Below are positions 1 to 10,459 of a stretch of DNA of 64,000 nt, in pieces. A model generated the notes under the pieces. It saw nothing but the letters and a program-made list of their open reading frames with translations. It searched no databases and was not told where the DNA came from. The position numbers and the translations under genes were made by a program. Source of the stretch: Streptococcus sp. DD12 (GTDB lineage Bacteria; Bacillota; Bacilli; Lactobacillales; Streptococcaceae). Every line of letters starts with the position of its first letter. Within the stretch, counting starts at the first letter, position 1. Where the stretch lies: contig NZ_KQ969495.1 of NCBI RefSeq assembly GCF_001578885.1, positions 686,375-750,374 of the forward strand. Direction: 5' to 3'.

Positions 1-1810
1 ATTGACTGACTGAGGTTGAAAGGGATTCTGACTCAGACACAGACGTGCTCAGGCTCTCACTCACTGATACTGACTCAGAAAGGGACTCGGATTGACTGAC
101 CGAAGTTGAAAGAGATTCCGACACGGAGACAGAGGTACTGAGACTCTCACTCGCTGATACTGACGCGGATGTAGACTCAGATTGACTAACTGAAGTCGAA
201 AGGGACTGAGACGCTGATCCTGAGATTGAGAGACTTTGGCTCACACTTTGCGACGCGCTTACACTTTGTAATTCACTCGTGCTGGCACTTGCAGAAAAGC
301 TAACACTCATGGACTCAACGGTCGAATCCACACCTTGAACAGGAATGGTAATCGTGGTCACCCGAGCAGCACCAGAACCACCAATGACGTTATTTTCATT
401 CCTTCCAGGCCCTATAGAGAGGCTAGAATCTGGCGCAGTTGTCAAAGCTTGACCAGTCGCCACGCTGTACCAAGACGTTATCTGGGGCTTATATTCCCCA
501 TCTCGATAGATAACCCAGTAATCCATATAGTAATCGCCATTGCGACTATAGACCCGGGTGGTAACACTGGTTGGAACGTTTTCACTTGATAGCGTCATGG
601 TTCCGGAGTAGGTATAAGCTGACCCGGCTGCAACGTCCCCTGTTGAGAAAACTAGAGTGTATTTAGACGTATCTGTGGTGCCAATATCAGACGATGAGAA
701 ATTAGAAATTTCTGAAGGGTCCAGCACGTAGATACTGGTTGTATATGAACTGTTAAGGTCTGAATATTGCACAATCCGCTTAACATAATAGGTACTCTGA
801 TCCCCTCTAAGCGTTGCATATGCTGGCAATGACAGACTGGAGCTATCCCCAGTTGCGGCTAACACCGCATAAGTCATGGCGCTCCCATCAGCACTCGTTC
901 CATTACCAGTATAACCGGCTGCTTCTAGGCTAGCCAGCATGACATCCAAAGCATCGCTGAGACGTTTGCGTTGAGTCTCATAGGCTTGAGCACTGCTTGT
1001 CGCAGCCAGCAAAGTCGATGATTGGCTAATCTCAGCTTGAACCGTGGCAATGGCCGCTTGAAGTTGGGCCTTAGCAGTCGTATCTGTCAGCGTGGCTGCA
1101 TAGCGATTGGCAATCGGCACCAAGAGTTCTGCTTCCGAAACATTTTGGTCTAGAAGACTTTTGGCATCTTCTGTTGAAGAATCCGTCAGAGATGAGGCTG
1201 CAAGTGCGCTGGCGCTCTCAGAACTGACCACTGAAAATTCCTCAGAAAGCGAAGAAGACTGAGAAAGAGACTGATAACTGGAAATAGCCTCTGATGCCGC
1301 TAAGGATTGGGACTCAGATTGGCTAACAGACAAAGACTGGGAGAGCGATTCAGATAGCAGGCTATCTGTTGCTGTTGTTACCGTACTCTCTTCAGTCGTC
1401 GTTTCAGATGAGACAACCGATTGGCTTTCGCTAACTTGTGAATCGGTTGCTGACGAGCTAATCACTACCGTATCTTGATCGACTAAGGTATCACCAGTTG
1501 AGGCAGAACTGGTGGTCAGAGCCTCGTCAGCCAAGACAGTTTGCCCATGGGTCAGCAAAACGCCACCTCCAGAGACGGCTCCAAGTGCCATAATTCCCTT
1601 GAGGTAGTTTCTGCTCGCATCAGACAAACGGTCTGCATCTTTATTCTCTTCAAGCGTCGATGTCAACAAACGGTCACTTGCTCCAGCGACACGAAAAAGG
1701 CTAAGCTGTGATAAAACCGCTGTTACCCAGTGTTTGCCAGCCTTATATAACCGCACCCGACTCTTGCGGTCAACTTCTTTATATTCTTTATTAAACGATC
1801 TGCGTCGCAC
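1..1810 (-). CDS. SRR1: serine-rich repeat adhesin, C-terminal part cut by window edge
   Basis: This is a substrate of the accessory Sec system and would be a surface glycoprotein. I place the start at a GTG at 1810, preceded by AAAGGAG at a 7-base spacing; it gives an N-terminus (MRRRSFNKEYKEVDRKSRVR) that lines up with the large SRR protein at 4913-10459. The KxYKxGKxW-type motif is at residues about 20-28, a hydrophobic glycine-rich stretch at about 71-92 and a likely cleavage near residue 94. A first short serine-rich stretch follows, then a helical-looking region (nt about 1180-920) and a beta-rich module (nt about 810-420), then the long S-x-S repeat tract that runs off the window. The cell-wall anchor is not visible. 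The helical-then-beta layout recalls the Fap1 non-repeat region (inference). The family call is secure; the ligand is unknown. Confidence 0.9.
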   Translation of the reverse strand, partial: MRRRSFNKEYKEVDRKSRVRLYKAGKHWVTAVLSQLSLFRVAGASDRLLTSTLEENKDADRLSDASRNYLKGIMALGAVSGGGVLLTHGQTVLADEALTTSSASTGDTLVDQDTVVISSSATDSQVSESQSVVSSETTTEESTVTTATDSLLSESLSQSLSVSQSESQSLAASEAISSYQSLSQSSSLSEEFSVVSSESASALAASSLTDSSTEDAKSLLDQNVSEAELLVPIANRYAATLTDTTAKAQLQAAIATVQAEISQSSTLLAATSSAQAYETQRKRLSDALDVMLASLEAAGYTGNGTSADGSAMTYAVLAATGDSSSLSLPAYATLRGDQSTYYVKRIVQYSDLNSSYTTSIYVLDPSEISNFSSSDIGTTDTSKYTLVFSTGDVAAGSAYTYSGTMTLSSENVPTSVTTRVYSRNGDYYMDYWVIYRDGEYKPQITSWYSVATGQALTTAPDSSLSIGPGRNENNVIGGSGAARVTTITIPVQGVDSTVESMSVSFSASASTSELQSVSASQSVSQSLSISGSASQSLSTSVSQSESTSASVSASESLSTSVSVSESLSTSVSQSESLSESVSVSESLSTSVSESESLSTSVSQ

Positions 1811-1990
1811 AAGTATTCTCCTTTAAGCGATAACGTCATGATTAGCAAAAAAAGAACATTTAGCAGCGCTATAACTGTAAGATAATCTGCTTTTGTCTAT
1901 ATTTATGTTACTAATTTTCAAGCCATCTCAATTTACCTCTCCGAGACGACTTCTTGCTTAAAATAGATTACCAAAAAGTTGCAAAAAAGT

Positions 1991-2023
1991 AAAAAAAGAA
2001 ACCTTAGACAAGCTAAGATTTCT
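1991..2023 (-). terminator. Rho-independent terminator after the GNAT gene
   Basis: On the minus strand AGAAATCTTAG pairs with CTAAGGTTTCT around a 5-base loop and is followed by seven T. It lies 47 bases after the acetyltransferase stop and so separates that gene from SRR1. Confidence 0.8.
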
Positions 2024-2069
2024 CGCGTTACAATAACAATGCAGTTTTGTCTCTGCAAGAGGCAGTTCC

Positions 2070-2615
2070 CTAGCTTGAACGCTTTTTAATCGCCAAGGGA
2101 ATAGCCGAAAAAACAGCTTTTTTCGCAAATTGCTCAAATCTGACGGGGTCAAAATATGGTTGGTTTGCCAAAACATGATAGACATCCCCTCGCTCCACGT
2201 AATCGTAGTCTGTCACAGAAAAACCATGGCGGTCATAGAAGGCGATTCGACGCTTACGTTGATGGGCATTGTCAGCTTCTTCTTCCATGGCTTCAACCAT
2301 CAAGATAAAGGTGCGATCTTCGGCCTTGGCTTTAAGATCTGCCATAATCCGCCCACCATAGCCCTGCGATTGAACATCTGGCGATACCGCAAAAAAGAGT
2401 AGGTAAAAGAATTCCTGGTTAAAACAATAATAAACTAAGCCGACAAATTGGTCGTCTTCATATAAGGCCTTAAAAGCATGGCCCTTCCACAAGCTCGCTG
2501 CTTCCAAAAGTACAAACGGAAAGCGTTCATTTTCAGGGAAGGCCCCCAGATAGAGCTCTTTGACCCTGCTAGCCGTCTTGGTAAATGGATAAACCGTTTG
2601 ATAGCGTAAACTCAT
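2070..2615 (-). CDS. GNAT family N-acetyltransferase
   Basis: A predicted acetyl-CoA-dependent N-acetyltransferase of 181 residues. The acetyl-CoA binding loop is visible as VSPDVQSQGYGGRIMADL (the Q-x-x-G-x-G motif), and a C-terminal AFYDRHGFSV is typical of the GNAT fold. I choose the ATG at 2615 because AGGAGGAGA precedes it; a longer reading frame extends 16 residues upstream without such a site. It sits between two SRR genes and has its own terminator. Substrate unknown; a role in modifying SRR proteins or their glycans cannot be excluded but nothing in the sequence shows it. Similar stand-alone GNATs are common in streptococci. Confidence 0.85.
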   Translation of the reverse strand: MSLRYQTVYPFTKTASRVKELYLGAFPENERFPFVLLEAASLWKGHAFKALYEDDQFVGLVYYCFNQEFFYLLFFAVSPDVQSQGYGGRIMADLKAKAEDRTFILMVEAMEEEADNAHQRKRRIAFYDRHGFSVTDYDYVERGDVYHVLANQPYFDPVRFEQFAKKAVFSAIPLAIKKRSS

Positions 2616-2834
2616 GTCTCTCCTCCTGTCTTTCCTACTAGCAGTATAGCACAAGACTGGCATTAGCTGTTAGCAAAAAAAGGCGAAAAGACTCGCAAAG
2701 CAAGCCTTTCCACCTCTTCTTCTATCAGTGATACATTTCAGTCAGATGCTGATGGGCACAACACACCCTAGAACAGCTCATAACGGTTAGATCATTTTAT
2801 TTTTAGAAGACTTCTTCTTGTAACTTTTACAAGC

Positions 2835-4628
2835 TTAGTCTGGGAACATGGTGTCATCTCCCTTTGGCCCTTTAAAGCCTTGGCGATACCTTCTCACAAG
2901 GACATAAGTTGTCCCTGCAACCGCACCCACACTAGCTACTGCACCAGCTGTTAAAATCGCAGTTGACCCCATCCCTTGCTGTTCGCGGTGCGTTTCCAAG
3001 CGCGCTGACGGAATGGTTTCCGAACTTTCCTGCCAAGCGGACTCGGAACGCAAGCCCTCCGTGCTCTCACTTTGGCTAAGGCTCAATGAGGCACTGCGTG
3101 ATTGTGACAGTGATTGAGCGACTGCTTTGGAAGATGATTCACTCTGACTCTTTGAATCCGATGCACTTTTCGAAGTGCTCTGAGACGTTTCAGAAGTCGA
3201 CTGTGATAAGGATTGAGAGACTTGTTCGCTCACACTCGGCCTAGGTAAGATGGAGGCTGACGTAGATTGATTAGCCACTGAAACGGACTCACTCAGACTT
3301 GTGCTCAAGGAAGCCTCTTGGCTCAAACTAGTTGAGGTACTCCAAGAAGTGCTCACACTTGGCCATTCCACTACAGAGACGCTTTCTGATAGGCTGGTAG
3401 AGGCACTAGCCACTAAACTCTCAGATTGGCTCAGGCTCTCTGAACTACTCCAAGAAGTGCTCACACTTGGCCACTCCACTACAGAGACGCTTTCTGATAA
3501 GCTAGTAGAGGCACTGGCCACTAAACTCTCAGATTGGCTCAGGCTCTCTGAACTACTCCAAGAAGTGCTGACGCTTGGCCACTCCACTACAGAAACACTC
3601 TCTGATAAGCTGGTAGAGGCACTGGCTACTAAACTCTCGGATTGGCTCAGGCTCTCTGAACTACTCCAAGAGGTGCTGACACTTGGCCATTCCACTACTG
3701 AGACGCTTTCTGATAGGCTGGTCGAAAGGCTCCTTGATAGGCTAGCACTCTGGGATAGACTGCTAGAAAGACTCAGACTTTTCGACAAAGAATCCGCTAA
3801 GGACTGGCTCTCACGTCGGCTATCTGATAGACTCAAGCTAAGTTGGCGGGAGAGGGATTCACTCAGCGATTGGCTCTGCTTCTCAGACTGAGACCAATAA
3901 ACACTTTGGCTGAGAGACAACTGTTCTGAAGCAGAACGACTGGTCACCAGACTCAAACTATTTTCTGTTGAGGAAAGCCGACTGGCCGAAGTCGACAAAC
4001 TCACTGACATAGCGAGACTTGCCGCATTAGTCAGCGATTCACTATCTCTCCCTGGCTCACGAATAATAATCACAGTTCCCGGACGAATATAAGTTGCTAT
4101 CGTGTCCCCATTCCCCGTCGCTGCCCGAAAAGAACCAACAACCGTATTGCTTTCTGAAGACGTCTCGAGAGAGGCTGATCCCGCTACACTGGTTTCATCT
4201 TGCCCTTCACTGCTTGCCAGAGAACTCGCTTGAGAACTCTCTAAACTTGGCTCCACTTGTTCTGCTCCGACAGTCAGGACATCATGACCCACCAAGGTTT
4301 CTTCTGCGGCAGCCTCGGATGCAGGTGTGGGAGCAAGGACTTCTTCAGCTTGCACCAGGTTTTCTCGGCTGGTTAAAAGGCCAGTTCCAATGACAGCACC
4401 CGCTCCTACTACAGCTTTTAGGTAGGGAGATGACGCGTTTTTTAACTGGTCACTTTCTTTATCCTTTTTTAAAAGGGCTTGGCTGATGGCTTTTCCCTTA
4501 CTAAGGATGGATAAAAATAGTCGGGAGATAAGGCAAGACACCCAGTGTTTCCCCGCCTTGTACAAAATAACCCGAGTTTTTACTTCCGCCTCAGGGAATC
4601 CTTTTCCCAGGTGTTCTTTTTTTTGCAT
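2835..4628 (-). CDS. SRR2: small serine-rich protein with KxYKxGKxW signal, no LPxTG
   Basis: A 597-residue protein with an accessory Sec-type signal peptide: LYKAGKHW at residues 22-29, hydrophobic glycine-rich segment at about 71-86, likely cleavage near VQA-EE (94). Unlike the other two SRR proteins it has almost no globular binding region, only about 60 non-repetitive residues (including a GNGDTIATYIRPGTVIII stretch), and is then serine-rich nearly to the end. Within this are four near-identical 36-residue units that contain two tryptophans (VVEWPSVSTSW). The C-terminus has a hydrophobic segment and a basic tail (LVRRYRQGFKGPKG) as in a sorting signal, but no LPxTG; IPSAR stands where it would be. 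It may be membrane-held, or a decaying adhesin. Eight consecutive A lie in codons 2-5 after the ATG, and no strong ribosome site is well spaced, so the exact start is less certain. Confidence 0.85.
   Translation of the reverse strand: MQKKEHLGKGFPEAEVKTRVILYKAGKHWVSCLISRLFLSILSKGKAISQALLKKDKESDQLKNASSPYLKAVVGAGAVIGTGLLTSRENLVQAEEVLAPTPASEAAAEETLVGHDVLTVGAEQVEPSLESSQASSLASSEGQDETSVAGSASLETSSESNTVVGSFRAATGNGDTIATYIRPGTVIIIREPGRDSESLTNAASLAMSVSLSTSASRLSSTENSLSLVTSRSASEQLSLSQSVYWSQSEKQSQSLSESLSRQLSLSLSDSRRESQSLADSLSKSLSLSSSLSQSASLSRSLSTSLSESVSVVEWPSVSTSWSSSESLSQSESLVASASTSLSESVSVVEWPSVSTSWSSSESLSQSESLVASASTSLSESVSVVEWPSVSTSWSSSESLSQSESLVASASTSLSESVSVVEWPSVSTSWSTSTSLSQEASLSTSLSESVSVANQSTSASILPRPSVSEQVSQSLSQSTSETSQSTSKSASDSKSQSESSSKAVAQSLSQSRSASLSLSQSESTEGLRSESAWQESSETIPSARLETHREQQGMGSTAILTAGAVASVGAVAGTTYVLVRRYRQGFKGPKGDDTMFPD
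3302..3735 (-). repeat. Four tandem 108-bp repeats in SRR2
   Basis: The motif ctccaagaagtgct recurs (with small changes) at 3340, 3448, 3556 and 3664, an exact period of 108 bases (36 codons). The first three protein units are nearly identical; the last one towards the C-terminus diverges after VSTSW. This is a site where copy number could change by recombination. Confidence 0.9.
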
Positions 4629-4841
4629 TCTCTTGTTTATTCCCTTCCTGAAGAGATGTTATCAATTCCTTATTTGACAGGAAGATGAGACATCTCATTA
4701 CAAGACAGTATTTTATCACAAACCTTCTGCAAAAGACATAGATTTGTGTCATATTTTAACCTTTTTCATGGCTATTTTGTTAAATCTAGTTGATAGTCCT
4801 GCCATAACTGTAGGTATTTGCCTTTTTAAAGGGTTTTTGTG

Positions 4842-4878
4842 AAAAAAACCAAAAGAGTGGGAAGACCCACTCTTTGGC
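4842..4878 (-). terminator. Terminator after the large SRR gene
   Basis: On the minus strand CCAAAGAGTGGG and CCCACTCTTTTGG form a strong stem around TCTT, followed by seven T, 35 bases after the SRR3 stop codon. Confidence 0.9.
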
Positions 4879-4912
4879 TGAAATTATCTTATCTTATGCT
4901 TGATAGAAAAGC

Positions 4913-7900
4913 TTAGTCTTTCCGACGTTTTTTGCTTGCTAGAGCAACTGCTCCAATCATCGCTGCAGCACCATAGAAGGTAGCAGCACTTGCTGTTTCA
5001 TCACCAGTTGTTGGGAGAACCTCAGATGGGCGTGGTGCCACTGGTTGAGATTCAGATGTTGACAATGATGTTGAAGCAGATTCTGATGGACGTTGACTCT
5101 CAGGCAATGATGTCGATGTTGACTCGGATTGAGAGGTTGATTGAGAAGCTGGTGTACTTTGACTAAGTGATTCTGTCGTACTCAAGCTTTCTGAGAGGCT
5201 GATAGAGGTTGAGGTTGATTCAGAAACTGACGTGCTCAAGCTTTGGCTTTGTGAAACTGATACTGAAGTAGATTCAGACTGGCTCACTGACGTTGAAACT
5301 GATTGAGATTCAGAAACTGATGTACTCAAGCTTTGGCTTTGTGAGACTGATACTGATGTTGATTCAGACTGGCTCACTGATGTTGAGACTGATTGGGATT
5401 CAGAAACTGATGTACTCAAGCTTTGGCTTTGTGAGACTGAAACAGAGGTTGATTCAGACTGGCTCACTGACGTTGAGACTGATTGGGATTCAGAAACTGA
5501 CGTACTCAAGCTTTGACTTTGTGAGACTGAAACTGATGTTGATTCAGACTGGCTCACTGATGTTGAGATTGATTGAGATTCAGAAACTGATGTGCTCAAG
5601 CTTTGGCTTTGTGAAACTGAAACTGATGTTGATTCAGACTGGCTCACTGATGTTGAGACTGATTGGGATTCAGAAACTGACGTACTCAAGCTTTGGCTTT
5701 GTGAGACTGATACTGATGTTGATTCAGACTGGCTCACTGATGTTGAGACTGATTGGGATTCAGAAACTGATGTACTCAAGCTTTGGCTTTGTGAGACTGA
5801 TACTGATGTTGATTCAGACTGGCTCACTGACGTTGAAACTGATTGAGATTCAGAAACTGATGTGCTCAAGCTTTGGCTTTGTGAAACTGAAACAGAGGTT
5901 GACTCTGATTGGCTCACTGACGTTGAAACTGATTGAGATTCAGAAACTGACGTGCTCAAGCTTTGGCTTTGTGAGACTGATACTGATGTTGATTCAGACT
6001 GGCTCACTGACGTTGAAACTGATTGGGATTCAGAAACTGACGTGCTCAAGCTTTGGCTTTGTGAAACTGAAACAGAGGTTGATTCTGATTGGCTCACTGA
6101 CGTTGAGACTGATTGAGATTCAGAAACTGACGTGCTCAAGCTTTGGCTTTGTGAAACTGAAACTGATGTTGACTCAGACTGGCTTACAGATACTGAAGTT
6201 GACTCAGACTGGCTCACTGACGTTGAAGCTGACTCAGATTGGCTTACAGATACTGAAGTTGACTCAGACTGGCTTACAGATACTGAAGTTGACTCAGACT
6301 GGCTCACTGACGTTGAAGCTGACTCAGATTGGCTTACAGATACTGAAGTAGATTCAGACTGGCTCACTGACACTGAAGTTGACTCAGACTGGCTTACTGA
6401 TACTGAAGCGGATTCTGATTGACTTACAGATGTCGAAGCTGACTCAGACTGACTTACAGATGTTGATGCAGACTCTGATTGGCTTACTGACGTTGAAGCG
6501 GATTCTGATTGGCTTACTGATACTGAAGTGGACTCAGACTGGCTCACTGATGTTGAGGCAGACTCTGATTGGCTTACTGACGTTGAAGCAGACTCAGACT
6601 GGCTTACTGATGTTGATGCAGATTCTGATTGGCTTACTGATACTGAAGTAGACTCTGATTGGCTTACTGAAACTGAAGCAGATTCTGATTGACTTACAGA
6701 TACTGAAGCGGATTCTGATTGACTTACAGATGTTGAGGCAGATTCTGATTGGCTCACTGATGTTGAAGCGGATTCAGACTGGCTTACTGATACTGAAGTT
6801 GACTCTGATTGGCTTACGGATACTGAAGCAGATTCTGATTGACTTACTGATGTTGAAGCAGATTCTGATTGGCTTACAGAGGTTGAATCGGATTCTGACT
6901 CACTTACAGACGTTGAAGCGGATTCTGATTGACTTACTGATACTGAAGTAGACTCAGATTGACTTACAGATACTGAAGTAGATTCAGACTGGCTTACTGA
7001 CGTTGAAGCAGACTCTGATTGACTTACAGATACTGAAGCAGACTCTGATTGGCTTACTGATACTGAAGCAGACTCTGATTGGCTTACTGATACTGAAGCG
7101 GATTCTGATTGACTTACTGATGTTGAGGCAGATTCAGACTGGCTCACTGATACTGAAGCAGACTCTGATTGGCTTACAGAGGTTGAAGCAGACTCTGATT
7201 GGCTCACTGACACTGAAGCAGATTCTGATTGGCTTACAGAGGTTGAAGCAGACTCTGATTGGCTCACTGACACTGAAGCAGACTCTGATTGACTTACAGA
7301 TACTGAAGTTGACTCAGATTGACTTACAGATGTTGAGGCAGACTCAGATTGACTTACAGACACTGAAGCGGATTCTGATTGGCTCACTGACGTTGAAGCG
7401 GACTCTGACTGGCTTACAGAGGTTGAAGCGGACTCTGATTGGCTTACAGAGGTTGAAGCAGACTCTGATTGACTTACTGATGTTGAAGCAGATTCTGATT
7501 GGCTTACTGATGTTGAAGCGGACTCAGATTGGCTTACAGACGTTGAAGCGGACTCAGATTGGCTTACTGATACTGAAGCAGACTCAGACTGGCTTACTGA
7601 TACTGAAGTGGACTCAGACTGACTTACAGATGTTGAAGCGGATTCAGACTGACTTACAGATACTGAAGCGGACTCTGATTGACTTACAGACGTTGAAGCA
7701 GACTCAGACTCACTTACAGACGTTGAGGCAGACTCAGACTCACTTACAGACGTTGAGGCAGATTCAGACTGGCTCACTGATACTGAAGCAGACTCTGATT
7801 GACTTACTGATGTTGAAGTTGACTCAGATTGGCTTACTGATGTTGATGCAGACTCTGATTGACTCACTGATGTTGAAGCAGACTCTGACTGGCTCACTGA

Positions 7901-10459
7901 CACTGAAGCAGACTCAGACTCACTTACAGACGTTGATGCAGATTCTGATTGGCTTACTGATGTTGATGCAGATTCTGACTCACTTACAGACGTTGAAGCT
8001 GACTCAGACTGGCTTACTGATACTGAAGTTGATTCTGATTGGCTTACTGATGTTGATGCAGATTCTGATTGCGAAACTGAATTGCTCAAGCTTTGGGAAC
8101 CGCTGTTAGACAATGATTGCGATTGTGAACGGCTAACTGATTGAGATTCAGACTCTGAGCGCTCTTGAGATTCACTAAGTGATTGAGACAAGCTGCTTGA
8201 TTGTGATTGAGACTCTGAAGTTGTGTCCTTACGGTAGTAATAGTTAACATCAGATGATTTCAAGGTTTCTGTTGGAATCGTGTAGTTATTAGAGTAACCG
8301 CTATATCCAGCATTCCCTTTACCTGGTTTAGTTCCGAATGTCGCGTCACGTCCACCGATTTGGTTAGCGAAGTTATTTCCTTTATCTCCGGAAATAGCTG
8401 GGTTTGGTGCTTGACCAAAGGCTTCATCCCAAACAATACCATTGACGTCAGTACGCTTGGTGCCATTAACCTTGTACCAACCTGAAATGTTAGCATTCGC
8501 ATCACGGTTTGTATCGGTGAAGGTTGTGACTGTCAGGTAGTAATCCCCGTTGTTACTGTAAATACGAGTTGATTGATTTTCTTCAGCTGAAGTTAAGGTC
8601 CATTTGGTGCCAGCTTTCAAGACAGGACCAGTGTAGACCAAACGGTATTTGGAAACATCTGTCGTGCCGATATCAGAAGCTGAGAAGCTTGAGACAGCAG
8701 ATGGGTCCAAAACATAGAGTTTAGTTTGCGTGTCACCGTCTGTATTGACGACTTCCACGATACGTTTTGTATAGTAAGTCCGTTGTCCACCGTTTAGTTC
8801 AACATACTTAGCACCTACGGTTGATTCCCCAAGGATACCTGATTTGATTTGTGTATTATCAGTTGTTGCCACAACACGTGTGTAGCCAGGGATTTCACGC
8901 GCATCTGAAGAAACATAATCTTGTCCTTCAATACCAGTTTGCGTGTATTTGGCTAAAGTTGTTTCTTTACCAGTTGGTTTGTAAGGTTGGCCTTCTACAT
9001 AGGAACTATCAACCAATTTGTAGTTAGTCGATTGATTAATTTGACGAGATGGCACAGCTGTTTCCACGTTTGGTTTGGCTTGTGTCATGTTACCAGGGTT
9101 AACCACATCCAACACTTGGTAAGTTTCGTATTTTAGTTGCTCTGACCAGTTAATGTTGATAGACCCTAGGGTGTTTGCATTTGCAGTATTGTAGGTCAAT
9201 GTTGAGGTCACATTGGCATCACCAGTAATCTGAGCGGCTTTATTGATGGCAACAGATTTTTGACCTGCATAGAGGGTGTGTTCTTCAATCACTTCCCCTG
9301 TTGACTTGTTTAAAATACGCAAGTAAACGGTTGGGTTGGTAGCTGTTTGACTATTGATAGCTGTACGGTCAACTGACAAGGTAGCATAGTAGCCAAGATC
9401 TGAGAAAGGAGCTCCTGTGCTGGAACCATCTTTAACAAAGTTCCAAATGGCAAATGTATAGCGTCCTGTCGCAGGATCAACGGCATAACCTTGTTCTTTA
9501 AGAGCTGCATCTGAGATACGTGCCCCGTTTGGCAAAGTGATGGCTGGGTTAGTTGTAACACCTGTTGACGTTGAACCTGTCGTAGACAAAGCTCCTGATG
9601 CTGAAACCGCAACTTCTGCAGTATCTGTCAAGGCACGACGGCTACGCACTTTACCAGCTGTTGTTGTCGTTGTTGTCGCAGCAACTGCTGCGGTTTCAAT
9701 CGTGTTGGCTGTTGTAGTGACCTTTGAAGTGGTCAAGGTAGCCACGTTAATAGCAGCTTGAGTGCTGGTTGTTTGAGTTGTTGTAAATTCTTGTGTTTCT
9801 ACACTCGTTGTTGCTTGCTTAGTTGAGGTTTGTGCAGCAACAACTGTTGTTGTGCTAGCAACTTCTGAAGCGGTTGAGGCAGCTTCAGAGCCTGCTACTG
9901 TTGTAGATTGTGAGGCAACTTCTGATGCAGAAAGTGATTCATAGCTAGAGGTTGAGGCTTCTAGAGAGAGACTTTCTGATTCAGAGGCTGTCAGCGATGC
10001 ATCCAAGGAAAGCGATTCAGAGGTTGAGGCACTGAGGGACGCTTCCACAGATAGGGAAAGAGAAGCTTCATCTGTTGCAGTGGTTGAGGCACTGCTTGAA
10101 CCTTCTAGGGTTACCACATCTTGGTTAACCAAAGTTTGGTCTTGTTCAGCTTCTGTAATAGTTCCTGTTGTTTCATCAGCATGCACTGTATTTCCTTGAG
10201 AAACCAATGCTGCTCCTCCTGCAATAGCACCAGCAGCCACAATGCCCTTGAGGTAGGCGTGGCCGGAGTGGTTGAGGGAGTCAACGTCTTGCTCTTGAAC
10301 GGTAACTTCTGTCTTAACAACGTGTTTTCCTTTAGCAACAAACATCAGTGCTAATTTGGACATAATAGTTGTTACCCAGTGCTTACCGGACTTGTGCATT
10401 TTGACGCGACTTTCGCGGTTGACTTCGTTGAAGTCCTTGTTAAACATTTTACGACGCAT
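4913..10459 (-). CDS. SRR3: full-length serine-rich repeat glycoprotein adhesin, LPxTG-anchored
   Basis: A 1848-residue cell-wall adhesin and presumed main cargo of the neighbouring accessory Sec system. Domains in order: signal peptide (KMHKSGKHW at 20-28, Y replaced by H; cleavage near VHA-DE, 94), first short serine-rich stretch (about 118-260), a short basic segment (RSRRAL), a beta-rich non-repeat region of about 460 residues that should carry ligand binding, a very long serine-rich tract (about 745-1800), and LPTTG at 1815-1819 with a hydrophobic segment and KKRRKD tail. The start ATG has GAAAGG upstream. The serines are expected O-glycosylation sites for GtfA/GtfB. Residues near [10 protein letters not shown] to GWYKVNG match a module in SRR1. 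Homologues are GspB, Fap1, PsrP and Srr1; I cannot assign which ligand it binds. Confidence 0.95.
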   Translation of the reverse strand: MRRKMFNKDFNEVNRESRVKMHKSGKHWVTTIMSKLALMFVAKGKHVVKTEVTVQEQDVDSLNHSGHAYLKGIVAAGAIAGGAALVSQGNTVHADETTGTITEAEQDQTLVNQDVVTLEGSSSASTTATDEASLSLSVEASLSASTSESLSLDASLTASESESLSLEASTSSYESLSASEVASQSTTVAGSEAASTASEVASTTTVVAAQTSTKQATTSVETQEFTTTQTTSTQAAINVATLTTSKVTTTANTIETAAVAATTTTTTAGKVRSRRALTDTAEVAVSASGALSTTGSTSTGVTTNPAITLPNGARISDAALKEQGYAVDPATGRYTFAIWNFVKDGSSTGAPFSDLGYYATLSVDRTAINSQTATNPTVYLRILNKSTGEVIEEHTLYAGQKSVAINKAAQITGDANVTSTLTYNTANANTLGSININWSEQLKYETYQVLDVVNPGNMTQAKPNVETAVPSRQINQSTNYKLVDSSYVEGQPYKPTGKETTLAKYTQTGIEGQDYVSSDAREIPGYTRVVATTDNTQIKSGILGESTVGAKYVELNGGQRTYYTKRIVEVVNTDGDTQTKLYVLDPSAVSSFSASDIGTTDVSKYRLVYTGPVLKAGTKWTLTSAEENQSTRIYSNNGDYYLTVTTFTDTNRDANANISGWYKVNGTKRTDVNGIVWDEAFGQAPNPAISGDKGNNFANQIGGRDATFGTKPGKGNAGYSGYSNNYTIPTETLKSSDVNYYYRKDTTSESQSQSSSLSQSLSESQERSESESQSVSRSQSQSLSNSGSQSLSNSVSQSESASTSVSQSESTSVSVSQSESASTSVSESESASTSVSQSESASTSVSESESASVSVSQSESASTSVSQSESASTSVSQSESTSTSVSQSESASVSVSQSESASTSVSESESASTSVSESESASTSVSQSESASVSVSQSESASTSVSQSESTSVSVSQSESASVSVSQSESASTSVSQSESASTSVSQSESASTSVSQSESASTSVSQSESASTSVSQSESASTSVSQSESASVSVSQSESASTSVSQSESTSVSVSQSESASVSVSQSESASTSVSQSESASVSVSQSESASTSVSQSESASVSVSQSESASTSVSQSESASVSVSQSESASVSVSQSESASVSVSQSESASTSVSQSESTSVSVSQSESTSVSVSQSESASTSVSESESDSTSVSQSESASTSVSQSESASVSVSQSESTSVSVSQSESASTSVSQSESASTSVSQSESASVSVSQSESASVSVSQSESTSVSVSQSESASTSVSQSESASTSVSQSESASTSVSQSESTSVSVSQSESASTSVSQSESASTSVSQSESASTSVSQSESASVSVSQSESTSVSVSQSESTSVSVSQSESASTSVSQSESTSVSVSQSESTSVSVSQSESASTSVSQSESTSVSVSQSESTSVSVSQSQSLSTSVSESQSVSTSVSQSESTSVSVSQSQSLSTSVSESQSVSTSVSQSESTSVSVSQSQSLSTSVSESQSVSTSVSQSESTSVSVSQSQSLSTSVSESQSVSTSVSQSESTSVSVSQSQSLSTSVSESQSVSTSVSQSESTSVSVSQSQSLSTSVSESQSVSTSVSQSESTSVSVSQSQSLSTSVSESQSISTSVSQSESTSVSVSQSQSLSTSVSESQSVSTSVSQSESTSVSVSQSQSLSTSVSESQSVSTSVSQSESTSVSVSQSQSLSTSVSESQSVSTSVSQSESTSVSVSQSQSLSTSVSESTSTSISLSESLSTTESLSQSTPASQSTSQSESTSTSLPESQRPSESASTSLSTSESQPVAPRPSEVLPTTGDETASAATFYGAAAMIGAVALASKKRRKD
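5190..6165 (-). repeat. Eleven 90-bp tandem repeats in SRR3
   Basis: The motif ctcaagctttg recurs every 90 bases (5235, 5325, 5415 and so on to 6135), encoding a 30-residue unit made of [20 protein letters not shown] and [10 protein letters not shown]. Copies differ by only a few bases, which suggests recent expansion. Confidence 0.9.
6165..8080 (-). repeat. 30-bp short repeats in SRR3
   Basis: About 64 copies of a 10-residue unit ([10 protein letters not shown] or [10 protein letters not shown] and variants). Copies are more diverged in their wobble bases than the 90-bp array next to them, so they are probably older. They provide the long glycosylated stalk. Confidence 0.9.

Noticed and set aside
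3301..3891. Plus-strand leucine-rich repeat-like frame opposite SRR2
   Set aside because: Its 36-residue periodicity is that of the antisense SRR2 repeats; it is not a real LRR protein.
5293..8109. Long plus-strand frames rich in Leu, Ile and Thr opposite the SRR3 repeats
   Set aside because: They are mirror frames of the repeat codons on the other strand; composition is fixed by the repeats and there are no ribosome sites.
4913..8230. CRISPR-like array in the regular 30-bp repeats
   Set aside because: The repeats are contiguous, in frame and lack spacers; they encode the serine-rich stalk.
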